Assembly (NCBI GenBank): GCA_016169945.1
Contig: JADLSH010000335.1
Span: 310,001-374,000, forward strand
DNA: 64,000 nt
Source: Trachythela sp. YZ-2020
Lineage: Eukaryota > Cnidaria > Anthozoa > Malacalcyonacea > Clavulariidae
Direction: 5' to 3'
The first letter of the stretch is position 1. Each line of letters opens with the position of its first letter. Below, in pieces: positions 34,694 to 45,957 of this stretch. Made by a program: the position numbers and the translations under genes. The notes beneath the pieces are model-generated. The model worked only from the letters and a program-made list of their open reading frames with translations, ran no database searches and was not told where the DNA came from.

Positions 34694-35144
34694 CGTGAAC
34701 GAAGTTTGGGAAGCACTGTTTCTATCAGCAAATTTTGTCTATCATTTGAGAACGTTGTAGACTTAGTAACAAGAATAGTATATTTAAGAAGCTCTCTTTT
34801 ATTCACGTGCTGATCGTAATATGTATAATTTAGTTGTTAATTATAATAATGATGTTAAATGTTCTGATTATTCAATAAATATATTATCTTGGTCAAGTTT
34901 TTTTATTTATAATCGACTTTAACACATGTACCTGCATGTTTAGTGGCGATCATTAAAAGTTCAGAATGAGGAAATTCTTAAATTTTGGTCGCGAAAAGTT
35001 TATCTGACTTTTTGCAATGAGCATGGAAACAGCATAAAAAAATAGTTACCCACTGCGTACGTGTGTATAAAATTTTCCAAATTAGATATCAGCAAATTGA
35101 TAAAAATTTAAGCCTGTCTAATAAACCACAGATATAATTTATAT

Positions 35145-35400
35145 TTACCAAAAATAATAAAGACCCAAGAACAGAACTTGAGGAAAACCATACAAATAGC
35201 ATTCCTCATTTGAGGTGGTATTATTTATAGTAGCTACTTGAGATCGCCCATTTAAATACGAAACAAACCAGTCATAAACTATCCCTCTAATTCCGTAGTG
35301 ATACAATTTGCTCAATAATATTTTATGATCAACTGTATCAAATGCTTTTTTCAAATCAATTGTCCAAATTTTTATATTTCTTATCAACAATATCATGTTC
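35145..35400 (-). pseudogene. LINE reverse transcriptase fragment
   Basis: About 80 codons carry motif A (TIDLKKAFDTVDH) and the following KLYHYGIRG and SYLNGRSQ segments, then a decayed motif B. It is a fragment of a Jockey-superfamily reverse transcriptase different from the two longer LINEs here. Both ends are truncated. Confidence 0.8.
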
Positions 35401-35739
35401 TAAAACCATACGTACTGTGATGAAGATAATATATACTATACGCAATCCTCGACGGCGTGCATGACCGAAAAAGACTGCAACGAAAATATCCCCGGTCCAG
35501 TGTCACGTTGTCTCACGTCAACGTTACTAAAATTGCTTTTCTGTAAACAGAATTGCAGAAACAGATATTTTATTTTCGGATAACAATTAAAGTCCTGAAA
35601 ACCTTTTCTTTTAACGGTTTGTACAACTACATGTTTGCTCTAGTGAAAAACCGACCATAGAATGAATTCTTTGAGGGAAGTTAGAGACATTTTGCTCGTT
35701 TCTCATAGTGAAACTTTGTAAATTATGAAGAACTTGTAC

Positions 35740-36723
35740 TGCTATATGACTTGAATACTTCAAACAGCATCGATCTGCCATACTGGACTTACAATGAGTG
35801 TGACCTTGGTATTACGGGTGACGATGAATGCAGGTCAGAATTTCGATTCCTAAACAACGACATTTACCACCTAGCAGAAATTTTGAAAATACCAAATACT
35901 ATTAGATGCTACAACAAAACCGTTGTTGATGGAATTGAAGTTCTGTGCATATTTCTTAAAAGGTTCGCATACCCGTGCAAATTTTCAGATATATTACCAA
36001 GGTTTTCCAGGCCAGTACCATAACTGTGCATGATATATTTCAAATGAAGTCATGAATTTCATTTGTCAAACCCAACATCACCGTTTGCGAAGTTTTAATC
36101 AGCCGTGGTTGTCTCCGGCTAATCTTCAGAACTATGCCGATGGAAGCCCCACTTCATAATTGCTGGGGTTTTATTGACGGTACAGTCAGACCAGTTTCAA
36201 GACCAGGAACAAGCAGCGTTAAATATACAACGGACAGAAACGCGTTCATGCAATTAAGTTCCAATCGGTTGTTGCTCCAAACAGACTAATTGCAAATTTA
36301 TATGGCCCAGTAGTTGGAAAGAGGCATGCTAGTGGTATGTTGGCAGATTCTGGACTGCTTGATGATTTGAGACTGTATTCTCATTCCCCTGATGGTCACC
36401 CATTATGTGTGTATGGGGACCCAGCGTACCCTTTAAATGTGCATATACAACGCCCATCCAAAGACCCTCAAGTAACCTTTCTACAAAAGGAGTATAACGC
36501 TGCCATGAGTAAAGTTAGAGTATCAGTTGAGTGGGTGTTCGGCAATATTGCAAATTATTTCGCCTTTCGATCTTGATTTCAAAAAGAAATTGAAAATTCG
36601 TTTAAGTGTTGTTGGAAAAATGTTTGTGCACTACTTGCAAATGCCAGCACATGTCTATACAAGTCAGTTGCATCATCCTATTTTGGTTTGGATCCACCAG
36701 AATTAGAAGTTTATTTCGGATAA
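35740..36723 (+). pseudogene. Harbinger transposase, multiply frameshifted
   Basis: The first block (35,751-36,023) matches residues ~60-130 of the 1.2 kb transposase (SEFRFLNNDIYHLAEILKIP, FLKRFAYPC). Another frame at about 36,150 carries the first catalytic motif CWGFIDGTVRP. The block 36,337-36,576 carries YGDPAYPL and VEWVFGN. The tail near 36,690 reads SYFGLDPPELEVYF. At least three frame changes separate them, so it is a pseudogene with all three catalytic motifs still readable. Confidence 0.85.
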
Positions 36724-37280
36724 AACACGTGGAAGTTTTTATTTGAACTTAATCCATTTTAATACAGTATAACAACAACCTGTTCATGGTCGCAACAAAC
36801 AATAAAAGGCTAGTTCTATTACCAAACTTGACTGTTATACTTGGGTGCCAAAAGTAGGGAATACAAAAGAAAGAAAATGTGGGTTTTTTCAGTAAAGTTT
36901 CACGCACCTTACAGTGGAAATTTGTTCTTAACTGGAACAGACTGTTCAGAATGTCACCTGAAACTCATAAATTATTTTTATAATCGTAATATGACATCCC
37001 ATACTCATAAATTATTTCCCATATGTACCATATTAAGCTTTATCCAGTCCTTTGACTGGATGAAACTGGAAAAACAAAGTGTTCTGTGGCCCTGTATTTG
37101 GCACCCAATATAATGTTAATTGTTAAAGTTGAATATAAAATATTGAAAGTAGAATGTAAATGTAATAGGTAAATTATCATATTATCTTAAACGTTATCTT
37201 AAAACCTTACAAATAAGTGGTATGTTGAAATACCAAAGTTTGAATGAAAACTGTCATAACTCACTAACCTTGTCTGAATA

Positions 37281-38088
37281 CTAATCTTTTTTCACTGCAT
37301 GTTGCATCTTCTGCATCATCATCTGGCTGTTTTGTTGCATCTGCTGTTGCTGAAGCTCAGGTTGCTTCTGCATTTGTTGTTGCATTGATTGCTGCATATA
37401 AATGAATGCTTTCATCGTGTCACTTTGTTGCTGCCTCATTGCCTGCTGCTCAGAAAATTGTTCTACTTGTTCTTTCCTTTTCAATTGTAACTGTTCTTTC
37501 CTTAAATACATTTCCATTTCTGCTTTCTCTTTGATGTACAACAGTGTTTCTGATCCAGATCTTCTAGACCTTCTGGGCTGTGGATTTTCATCATAATCTT
37601 CTTCAGCACTTTCTGAAGATTTTCTCTTTCTCGTTTCTGAAAATGTTTCTAAAGATTCTTGTCTCATTTCTTCAGCCGTCTTTTTGTCTTTTACAATCTT
37701 TTAGGTTTTCTCGTCATTTTCCTGGGAGTGTAAATTTCAATTTCTTGTTTCTTCTCCATTATCTCTTCCAGAGCTTCTTCTACGGGAGTCAACTCGGTGG
37801 GACTATTACAGTTGCATTTTCTTGAGCTCCCATTTTATCATTAAATTTCTTTTTAAGTGTTTTAAAGCTGACCTTCACAGCTCTTTGATCAGCCTTCATC
37901 TGCAGAGAAGTAGTTTGGTGCAGCTCTTCTGCTACTTTAGTCCAAGCACTACCACTTAGAGTAGTCCTTGACCAGAAACGGAATCGTTCACTAAGCAGGA
38001 TTTGCTTGCACAGTGTGTCATCTTGTTCTTGTGTCCAAATTATTGGAGATGCCCTGAGAACAAACAAGTGAAACCACCATGATGACAA
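37281..38088 (-). pseudogene. Harbinger Myb/SANT-like partner, frameshifted
   Basis: The N-terminal block (38,088-37,789) has the tri-helical pattern IIWTQEQDDTLCKQILL, then SAWTKVAEELHQ, then VKVSFKTLKKKFNDK. The C-terminal block (37,667-37,281) is charged and rich in glutamine and methionine. A break at about 37,670-37,790 separates the two frames. It is the counterpart of the intact ORF at 3.4-4.1 kb. Confidence 0.75.
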
Positions 38089-38099
38089 ATGTTTCTTGA

Positions 38100-39230
38100 A
38101 CTTCCATCTTACATAAATGCATCAGTACTTTTCATAATCAATATTAATCCCCAAGATAGTTGATGCACCATTATTACAATGGTAAAGGCAGGAAGATGTG
38201 TGTTCCTAATTCCCTACATGGTTTGAATTTCATAAAAATGAAGTATAACCACGGAGAAGTGGAAACTAGGGGTTCAGAATTGTTCAATGGACCAATCCCT
38301 TATTAATTAAAGTTCGCAAGGAATCATGATAGTGTAGTAACCGCTTGACCTCCAAACAACGTGGTCAACATGAGCGAGCATTTTGTGTGGTTGAAGTATC
38401 GGCGAGTTTCTCTGGTTTCTTGAGCAAAAAACATTTGGAAAACTTAGTGGGTAGTTTAAAGATATAGTTATCTACATTTTGGCGAAAGGAGACGGTAATC
38501 GCGGCATTTTCTGTTGCAATATATCGATCATGTTGGTCACACAAACAATGGCCGCGTGAAATTAGTATGCACGAGGGATAGAATCACAGCGGAATTTCAG
38601 GTTAGTAGGTTTTGTATGGCAATCACACGATAAACTTTTGCAATAGAAATATGTGGCGATACCTGTTCTTCCATTTCCATACAAATTTAGCTGTACAAAA
38701 AGCGATCTGTCAGTTTTATGAGCGATGTAAACTCGAGTATTTGTTTGCTGTTCAGACAACAATATGTAACATTTGTGTGCTTTGTACTTTAAATTTGTAT
38801 TGGCGGGAAAAATCTCCTTGCAGCTTTTTCAGGCAAAAAACAAATCCGAAAAGTTTGTTTTGCTTTGTTAAAAGTGTTTTGGTTCCAAATTCATTCACAA
38901 AAGAGGCTTCGTCCAAAACTAAGGCAGTTAATAAATATATTAAATTTAATACAATTTATAGTTTTAACTAAAATTGTGAAGTTTTACCACTAGTAAATAT
39001 AAATATGTTTGCATAAATAAACGTTGGGAGTTTCCTGCAGTTCAACTCAAGTATAAATAGCTAGTATTTTTAAATTTAGGTAGAAATAAAATTGCTGTCA
39101 TCTTGCAGAATATAGATTAGTATATATTTAAAATTTAGCTAGAATTTTTTCATTTTTGATCATATAAGTTAGCTGTATATATTTTTTAAACTAGTAATAA
39201 ATTGAATTAGGAATTTAAATACTAAGATAA
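38100..39230. other. Non-coding AT-rich stretch, nothing recognised
   Basis: This lies between the second Harbinger and the YqaJ-type gene. It probably contains the left end of one or both elements, but no inverted repeat pair could be found. Confidence 0.4.
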
Positions 39231-39567
39231 ATGGACGGGGCCAAACCACAAACGATAAATGAGGAAAACCAAACACCACAGCCTGAGTGCAACAACAAGT
39301 GGACAAAAGATTTGAAGTCACTTCCACCTTTTACACAAGAGCTTCTGGAAAAACATTTAATAACTGGCATATGTAGAGACGATAATGCAACTGGCGCTTA
39401 TAAGCACAATAAATCTGGTTACAAATTGTTTAAGGATAAATATGTTACACAAGTACAAGTAAAACCCAATGTGAAGGCTGGTGATTTAGTTAAAGCAATA
39501 GTACATGCATCCATTAAGCAACAAAACTATGTTAAATGTGCACTTGAATCAGTCCGAAGCACAAGTT
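39231..39567 (+). pseudogene. First exon of a SWIM/YqaJ-type protein, cut by a LINE
   Basis: The ORF starts at an ATG and reads SLPPFTQELLEKHLITG, then HNKSGYKLFKDKYVTQVQV and VKAIVHASIKQQNYVKCALE. This resembles the N-terminus of animal proteins that combine a SWIM zinc finger with a YqaJ nuclease (recognised from memory). The frame ends in a TGTA microsatellite that is the 3' tail of the inserted LINE. The nuclease part resumes at about 43,640, beyond the LINE. Confidence 0.6.
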
Positions 39568-39580
39568 GTATGTATGTATG

Positions 39581-39610
<30 letters not shown>
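39568..39610. repeat. TGTA tetranucleotide tract (LINE tail)
   Basis: About ten TGTA units, equivalent to (TACA)n on minus, lie immediately beyond the LINE 3' UTR (AATAAAGTTTTACATACATA on minus). Confidence 0.9.
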
Positions 39611-39612
<2 letters not shown>

Positions 39613-39812
39613 ACTTTATTTAATGACGCTAGCCTTGTCAACAAAAGTTGGTTTCCACAAGGGGCGTCCCTATAACACAATAAAAACATATTTACAAAGA
39701 AATAATAGTACACAGCCATTTATAAGAGAGAGATATATGTATAAAAAGAAGATTGAATTGGTGTGATCCGGCCGTATGCTAATATCTATACATGGTTGTT
39801 TCTTAATTCTAT

Positions 39813-41500
39813 TTAACAATTCATTTGTTTTACAATATTTTTGAAAGAGTAAATTGATTCGACCTCCTTAGCTGCTTGCGAAAGATTATTCCAAAGTTTA
39901 GCACCACTGTACTTAAAACTTTTTTTCAGAAATTCGCGTCTCGGTTTTGGAAGAGCCAAATCTTCCAAAGTGTGACAATTTCTGAGGTCATAATTAGTTT
40001 GCAAAAGATTCCTCCTGATCAATAATTCTTTCAAATTAGGTGCACTACAATCATTCAGAATTTTATATAATAATGTTGCCTTGGTCATACTTCGTCTTCG
40101 CCCGAAGAATGTCTGCAGACCTAATTTCATAGCTAGCGCCAGCTATTATTCTAGCTGCCCGATTTTGAAATTTTGTAACTTATCTTTCAATGTCTTGTTG
40201 CAAGTATCCAAAGGGGAGAGCAGTAATCGAAATAGGGTTGTATCAAAGCGTTATAAATCGATTGCAACATGTTTTCAGGAACATAGGGCTTGATGCGTTT
40301 TAACGTTCCTATACCTGCCCCAACTTTTTTGCAAATCGTTTCGATGTGTTCATCCCAACTTAGTGTTTCATCAAGTGTAACGCCCAGACAAGAGATTGAA
40401 TATACTCTGGGAATAGGTTTGCTATTTAGCATTACAGGAATATCATCATTTATCTTATGAAGATTATGCTTTGATAAATTTGGTTTTGGTTGAATGGTGC
40501 TGTAATTTGTTACTTATTAGCCACTGGCTAATTATATTCAAATCGCTGTTTAAGTTGAAAATAAGTTCTGCAGAATCCTTTGCGGTTGATATCATCAGCA
40601 TATAAGCACGGGGTGGTGTTATCGAGACAATCTGGGAGATCGTTAATGTAAAGTAAAAACAATAATGGTCCTAAGATGGATCCCTGAGGGACTCCACAGA
40701 CTATCTTTTTGGGTGTTGATGTCGTGCCGTTGACAAAACACACTTGTTCCCTATCAGAAATGTAGGATTCAAACCACTTCAATTCAATATTTGAAACTCC
40801 AAATTGTTCTTTCATTTTGCGTAATAAGATATTGTGATTAATTGAATCAAAAGCTTTCCGAATATCAAGAAAAACTACACCGTTCAAGTCGCCATTATCC
40901 ATATTTTCGTACCATGCTTCAAACATTTGAATAAGTGCAGTCAAAGTCGAATTCTTTGGGCGGAAACCAGATTGATACTTAGAAAGCAAGGAGTTCTCAG
41001 TCAAAAATTCATACAATTGGTTGAAAACAGAACGCTCAAAATTTGCTAATAATTGGTAAAATTGAAATTGGGCGATAATTTTCGCATTTTGCCTGTCTTC
41101 AGATTTAAAAATCGGTAATACCCAAGCCTTTTTCCATTCGTCTACATAGATTCCAGTTCTAATCGAGAGGTTAAATAGCCACGTTAATGATGGGCTAATT
41201 ACTTCAGCTGAAATTTTAAGTGCCCTTGCTGGAATAGTATCAATGCCTGTCGATTTTGATATTTTAAGTCTATATAACTGAAGGAATATATCATGCACAT
41301 TAATTTCGGAAAATTTAAATTGTATATCTGATCGAGAAATGACATTTTCTGACCACCTTGAGTCCAAGGTATTATTCTCAATTTCGGCGGCTAGTTTAGC
41401 CCCAATACTCACGAAGTAGTCGTTAAAGGACTCTGCCATTTTTATATCGTCAGAAATAATAGTTTCGTCTATTTTTAGCTGGGAAATATTGTTTGCTCTA
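39813..41500 (-). pseudogene. LINE reverse transcriptase, broken
   Basis: The 41,439-40,528 block has the template region (SKSTGIDTIPARALK), motif A VVFLDIRKAFDSINH, motif B CGVPQGSILGPLLF and motif C CLYADD. After YADD the frame is lost near 40,560. A fragment at 40,432-40,187 has the SISCLGVTLDETLSWDEHI segment, and 40,130-39,813 carries the C-terminal NYDLRN and FKYSGAKLWNNL motifs. It is inactive because of frameshifts, not loss of the catalytic residues. Confidence 0.85.
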
Positions 41501-41542
41501 TTATTTTTCCTCAGGAGTTCGTTAATTAGCTTCCAGCTTTGT

Positions 41543-42761
41543 TTAGGGTCTTTTGCCAGAGCACAATCTTCGATTTTTTTTACAGAAAAAGTCTCTTTTT
41601 GCCTTGTACATTTCTGAGTGAACTTTATTGCGAGTTTCTTTGTACTTAGCCCAGTGAATTTGAGAGTTAAATTTTACAGCCCTCTTTTTATGAAATTCTC
41701 TCATTCGCATTAGCTTTTTAATATTTGAAGTAATCCAAGGGAGAGAATTGCCTCGAACCCTCCTGCGTCTTAACGGTGCATGCCGATCCAGTACTTGAAA
41801 GTAATATGACCTCCATATTCGATAACAAGTGTTTGGATCGTCATGCAGTGCCACATTTTCCCATGGCATCTGTGAGAGATCATTAAGGAAATCAGTAGCA
41901 TTAAAATTTTTAGAATTTCGAGCATATGTTACGTTTTGTCGAGAATTAAAAGCGCAATGTTTCCTGACAGCAAAAATTTAACTGTGATCTGATATACCTA
42001 GATGGATAACTTTGCAATATTTTGCTTCTTATTCGTGATCAACAGATCGATCAGGGTTGCTGGCATTTTCGTTACCCTTGTAGGCTCATTAATTAGTTGA
42101 TCAAATTGGTAAAGAGACAATAAAAATTGTAACCTACGCGTGTGTGGATCAGGAGGAGATTTGCTGATATTACAGTTTAAATCTCCTACAAGTATTAGTT
42201 CTTTGTTCTCTAAGTCACATTTCCTAAGAAAATCTTCAAAGTCGTCGAATACCTGAACATCTGAATTAGGAGGTCTACAGGGTGTATCATAAAAAAGTGA
42301 ACCCTTTGAAATTTAATACAATAGTGAACCTTTTGAAATTGAACTTCATCATTTGCATTTTCTTTCAAATAATCTATTGTACCCTATTGTATTTAATTTC
42401 AAAGGGTTCACTTTTTTTTTATACACCCTGTATACCATGTACTTACTAGCAATGACTTACTACATGGTCTACTGATTTCTATACATATCATTTCTAGTGA
42501 ACATGTTAGTAAGTCATTTCGTTCGGTAAAGGGTATGGTGTCACGGACATACAAAAGCACACCGCCTCCGTATCTGTTACGATCTTTTCGAATTAAGTGA
42601 TATCCGACAACGCTAATTTCATTCTCCGAAAATGAATCATCAATTTTAGTTTCATTGATTGCTAGAATATCTAAGGACTTATTCTGCATAATAATTCGAA
42701 GCTCATCAATATGCTTTGGAAGACTGTTGATGTTCAAACATGCAATTTTTATACCCTTCAA
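41543..42761 (-). pseudogene. LINE APE-type endonuclease region, interrupted by a MITE
   Basis: The 42,761 block starts MKGIKIACLNINSLPKHI, has the catalytic glutamate in AINETKID and GGGVLLYVRD. It is cut at about 42,432 by the MITE. Beyond the MITE the minus strand continues with a GDLNCNISK segment near 42,180 and SDHS near 41,970 in changing frames. The 41,869-41,543 block is the linker to the reverse transcriptase (RVRGNSLPWITSNIKKLM). Confidence 0.8.
42278..42430. mobile_element. 153 bp Tc1/mariner-type MITE
   Basis: The ends CAGGGTGTATCATAAAAAAG and CTTTTTTTTATACACCCTG are inverted repeats, with TA on both sides (42,276-42,277 and 42,431-42,432). Internal words GTGAACCCTTTGAAATT are inverted and partly repeated. 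It sits inside the LINE endonuclease region. Confidence 0.9.
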
Positions 42762-42909
42762 GCTATTTAATTAATTTAATATTGACTTATCTGATTTGTT
42801 ACTCATCTGATGGCAATCCTTAGCAGGTTCTGAACCCGGATCACACCTTGTTGAAGTTAACGTAGTATTGTTCGAGATGTCCCTGCGAGAATCGCTTTCA
42901 GCAGGTCCC

Positions 42910-43635
42910 CTACTTGATTGAGAGTCGACGTACGAAAATCCTCACCAGAACGGCTATACGTGGTCTTGAATGGTGTTCTCCTCTCAGAAATTTAATAAAA
43001 TGAGTCGCTAAAAATGCTGAACCTTTACCATTAAGGTGCAGATTACTCCCGTTTAGACATGTATTATCTATAGAGGAGTTGTCTATAAAAGCGACACTAT
43101 GCTTCGCAGATATTTCTTTGAGTTTGTTGTTGACTTCCTGGATGCTTGTTGCTGCTTCAATGTCTTGTCTTAACGTAATTCCTGAAACACCAACTTTTGA
43201 GTCAGGAAATTTCGCTTTGATTTTGACGACAAGATTTTCCTTTTTCTTCGCGCATACTTCGGTTGAATCCGTTGGAATGTTGTTTGTCCCAACGTGAACA
43301 ATTACGTGGGAGGGGGTTGATTGAATATTAATAGAATTAAGTTCCTTTTCAATTTGTTCGGTGGTTTTCCCTGGGTATGTAAATTTGTGAACTTTTTTCT
43401 TTGTAAGTTTTCTCGGATCAATATGTTTCACTATCGCATCCCCTATAACAACTATTTCTGCTTTGACGCGCTTCCCAGAAGATTGATTTTCGGTATTTTC
43501 CGTTGATCCTGATGCAATTTTGCCAGCTTCCTCGACACTGAGTGAAGAAAATTGATTTTGAAGCGGGATTGTGTGGCATTTACTTCTCAGTTGTTGACAA
43601 TCGTCAATTTTACACAAAATATTAAGTGACGGACC
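42910..43635 (-). pseudogene. LINE ORF1 with SGNH/GDSL esterase fold
   Basis: The frame contains EIVVIGDAIVKHIDPRKL (block I, with Ala in place of the usual catalytic Ser), VIVHVGTNNIPTD (block III, GTNN) and SNLHLNGKGSAFLA (block V with His). Such esterase domains occur in ORF1 of CR1-type LINEs, where they may act on membranes or RNP assembly. The Ser to Ala change suggests loss of hydrolase activity. The first ~65 codons of the open frame above 43,635 are antisense to the YqaJ exon and are not part of ORF1. Confidence 0.75.
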
Positions 43636-43639
43636 CATG

Positions 43640-44160
43640 CCAAAGTTACCAACTGCTTGCAAATGGGGGAAGAGTAATGAAATTAATGGGATTAAAGAAT
43701 ACACTAAATTCAAAGAGGAGCAAAATCTAGCAGTAAATTTGTCTTCATTTTGTGGTTTCATAGTCAGTCGAAAATATCCATGGCTAGGAGTCATGACTTT
43801 CTTATTCCAGACTTCCTTATTGAAGATGTACATGAGGATGTCAATCTCGGTCTGGGTGAAGTCAGATGTCCATATCCAAAGAGAGATCTAACAATAGAAC
43901 AATCTTTTGAAGATCCCAAATTTTTCCTATCTAATGTCAATGGTAAAATTATTTCAAACTAACACATGTTTATTATTACCAGGTGCAAGGGGCCATGGCC
44001 ACATTAAAATTGCACTGGTGTGACTTTGTTGCATTTACTAGCAAATATTTGCATGTTGAGATAATTTGTTTTGACGAAAAGTTGTGGGAAACTGTTATGG
44101 TAACAGAACTCACACATTTTTATTTCCAATATGTATTACCAAGTTTAAAAAAATTACGTT
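43640..44160 (+). pseudogene. YqaJ-type viral recombinase/nuclease domain, broken
   Basis: On plus the text reads CKWGKSNEINGIKEYTKF, then CGFIVSRKYPWLGV, then (frame change) GLGEVRCPYPKRDLT, which is the E-x-K core of PD-(D/E)XK YqaJ nucleases. After an in-frame TAA and another slip near 43,980 it continues VQGAMATLKLHWCDFVAFTS and ICFDEKLW. These are the ordered motifs of lambda-exonuclease/YqaJ-like proteins. It belongs with the exon at 39,231, from which the LINE separates it. Two frame slips and one stop make it a pseudogene. Confidence 0.8.
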
Positions 44161-44334
44161 AAATGCTACTATCAAAGTGGGTTTTTTTCATGTGTATCAA
44201 GGGTTAATACTCAAACATGAAACATATCTATAGTTTAATAAAGTTGCAAGTTTGCATTATATAAACAAATATATATTATGCTTTTTGTTTTTTATAAGTG
44301 AAACCAATAACAGTTCACTGTTTTTCATTAATTA

Positions 44335-44675
44335 TTAATTATTCATAAATAAACTAACATAGGAAAAAATTGTCCATATTTTATCAAGTTGCTCAACTGA
44401 CTTGATTGGGAAATGTTGTTGCAAAATTCGGAAACTCTTTATTCTTGTAATTGCCCTCTCAACGTGCACCCTCGCAGAGGCAATCCTTCTGGTTGAAATT
44501 TCTTCCTCTACACTTAACTGATCTCTCCCATTCATGAAAGCAGGGATATTTAGAGTTACCCCTTCTGGCATATCACCCTCGATATCGAAGCCTCTATCCG
44601 CCATTACTTGATCTCCTGGCTCTAAACGATTTAGAATCCCACAATCTATGGTTAAACCCTTTAAGTGGCAAATAT
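44335..44675 (-). pseudogene. DDE_Tnp_4 transposase C-terminal exon, ISL2EU-like
   Basis: The coding part begins near a splice acceptor (CACTTAAAG) and reads GDQVMADRGFDIEGDMPEG (second catalytic Asp in ADRGF), then NIPAFMNG, then RRIASARVHVERAITRIKSF (third catalytic Glu in HVERAI). This is the eukaryotic DDE_4 style found in ISL2EU/IS4EU transposons, distinct from the Harbinger copies here. Upstream exons with the first Asp were not found. It converges with the YqaJ gene. I recall that ISL2EU elements carry a YqaJ-like second protein, which would make 39.2-44.7 kb one element. Confidence 0.75.
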
Positions 44676-44784
44676 TTAATTTCAAATAAAAAAAATATTT
44701 TCTTGCAAAATTAACCTACATATGAACCTAGAAATCCAATTCAAAAGAAAAAAAATCCCCTTGAAATTTTAAGGGGATAAATAA

Positions 44785-44812
44785 TTTGTAGCAGATATGC
44801 TACATTGCTGCG
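44785..44812. repeat. GTAGCAGATATGCTAC palindromic motif
   Basis: The motif TTTGTAGCAGATATGCTACA followed by TTGC matches the terminal repeats of the MITE at 49,432-49,802. It lies just beyond the DDE_4 exon, so it may be one end of the element that carries this transposase. The partner end was not found near 38-39 kb. Confidence 0.5.
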
Positions 44813-45060
44813 AAAGGGTAAAAAAGATACAAAAACTAGACAATATATTTTCTTGAAAAACCAGCAGATTTTTTGTTGGTTTTATCACACGACAATCAAA
44901 ATTTATCTTTCTCCAGATGTTTTTGCATTTTAATTTCCTTGAATTAAATAGTAAACAGTATTATAGTATATATAAAAAGTATAATAAAAAGTTATATATA
45001 TATTTGCAACATTAGATATAAATATAAACAAAAGTTCAGTAAAAATTATTTACAATTATT

Positions 45061-45274
45061 GTAGTCCAGAAAACAGTTTTTCCCCTCTCTCAAGCAGAGA
45101 CAAATTTTAACATTTACTGCAAACGATTTTGGAGAACCCATCTTTGCAATAGCGACACCGACTGCGACTTCCTTTGCTGGGGTTTGGCCAATGTCCAAAC
45201 TCATTTCCATTCAAGATGCTCTCAAAAACATCGTCAAAACAGATTATTTTAGAATTTTCCCTTGCCATTTTCTA
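45061..45274 (-). pseudogene. piggyBac-like cysteine-rich C-terminal fragment
   Basis: On minus, GHWPNPSKGSRSRCRYCKDG is followed by CSKC; one frame over, LCLREGKNCFLDY continues. The order C-x2-C, C-x2-C, LC, CF-x-(D/E)-Y is that of the zinc-binding cysteine-rich domain at the end of piggyBac-type transposases. The frame slip near 45,115 breaks it. No DDD core is present nearby. TTAA-flanked MITEs in the window show that such a transposase has been active in this genome. Confidence 0.5.
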
Positions 45275-45284
45275 AAAATAGATA

Positions 45285-45515
45285 CGTACATTACATTATT
45301 CAGCTCACTCCCTAATACATTATAGCTATATATTTGTAACAACAATTATGATAGTGCTTCCATGTGAAGGAAGTGCCGGGAGGAAGCCTACAACTTTTGG
45401 CAGAGCGATTACTTGCTCTTTTCACATGAGAAAAGTAAAAGCGCCGCAGCCGTGAATCGAACCCACTACTCAGAGGTGAAAGCTTATGGATTTGACCACT
45501 CCGCCACTGAACATG
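45285..45515 (-). mobile_element. tRNA-derived SINE
   Basis: On minus, the head reads GTTCAGTGGCGGAGTGGTCA (A box) and GGGTTCGATTCAC (B box), clearly tRNA-like. The body contains a decayed form of the GGAGGAAACCGGAGTACCCG block. The far end has ATTATTCAGCTCACTCCC as in the SINE at 34.0-34.35 kb. Confidence 0.75.
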
Positions 45516-45610
45516 ATGAAAAAGGATATAATCAAGCTTACAATAGTGTTACTAATACAACATTTATAATAATAATATATATATATATATATATTTTCGC
45601 TTACCTCAAA

Positions 45611-45666
45611 ACTTGTCTGCAACAGGCTGTTTCATCTGTAAAAGATTCATCAGGCAGTTTACAAGT
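45611..45666 (-). ncRNA. Hammerhead ribozyme, type A, left copy
   Basis: On minus, stem I is ACTTGT..CTGC paired with GCAG..ACAAGT. The core CTGATGA is followed by stem II (ATCT, loop TTTAC, AGAT), then GAAAC and a minimal stem III (ACA, loop GCC, TGT) with the predicted cleavage after the next T. All invariant core bases are present. This is the best preserved of the type A copies, as stem II is fully paired. PLE pseudo-LTRs are known to carry hammerheads; the role is thought to be RNA processing. Confidence 0.8.
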
Positions 45667-45684
45667 ATCGAAAGAAATGACCGC

Positions 45685-45957
45685 TTATATACTTCCTGCC
45701 GGAGCGTGGGGGTGTATGTGGGAGACAATGTGTGCATGCATGGCTTTGTTTGCGTTGTTTACGCGAAATTTATTTCGATGACAACACCGTGAAATTATTT
45801 CAGCTCTTTTGTTGAGTAAACAATTCTTGTTTTTTTCTTTCAAAATACAAAATTTTTCTTCTAAACATAAATTGCATCGTTTTGATCCTCCCGTGTACGA
45901 AATAGAATGTTTTAAAATTTGCCAATTAATACTGAAATCCTTAGTGCTTTCTTTCAA
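45685..45957 (-). pseudogene. Inverted partial copy of the PLE GIY-YIG region
   Basis: It repeats the C-terminal ~90 residues of the plus-strand GIY-YIG frame (IWTLKES, SKRCNLCLEE, NKRAEIISRC) with a few differences, for example K for I in the LCLEEKF segment. It begins abruptly where the plus copy begins, which marks the inversion junction at about 45,957. Confidence 0.85.

Larger units (their letters stand above)
35700..38100. mobile_element. Second, degraded PIF/Harbinger element
   Basis: It repeats the layout of the 1.0-4.7 kb element: transposase on plus (35.75-36.72 kb) and a Myb/SANT-like gene on minus (37.28-38.09 kb), facing each other. No matching terminal repeats were found, so the limits are approximate. 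The two elements are distant relatives rather than recent duplicates. Confidence 0.75.
39568..43635 (-). mobile_element. Decayed CR1/L2-like LINE with esterase-type ORF1
   Basis: The element runs on minus from about 43,635 to a (TACA)n tail at 39,568-39,610. It has an ORF1 with an SGNH-hydrolase fold (42.91-43.63 kb), an endonuclease region (41.9-42.76 kb) and a reverse transcriptase (39.8-41.5 kb), with many frame breaks. ORF1 esterases and microsatellite tails are typical for the CR1/L2 group. It split a YqaJ-type gene and was itself hit by a 153 bp Tc1/mariner MITE. Confidence 0.8.

Noticed and set aside
43640..43833. N-terminal 65 codons of the LINE ORF1 frame
   Set aside because: They are antisense to the YqaJ coding block, so the open frame there is fortuitous and lies outside the LINE.
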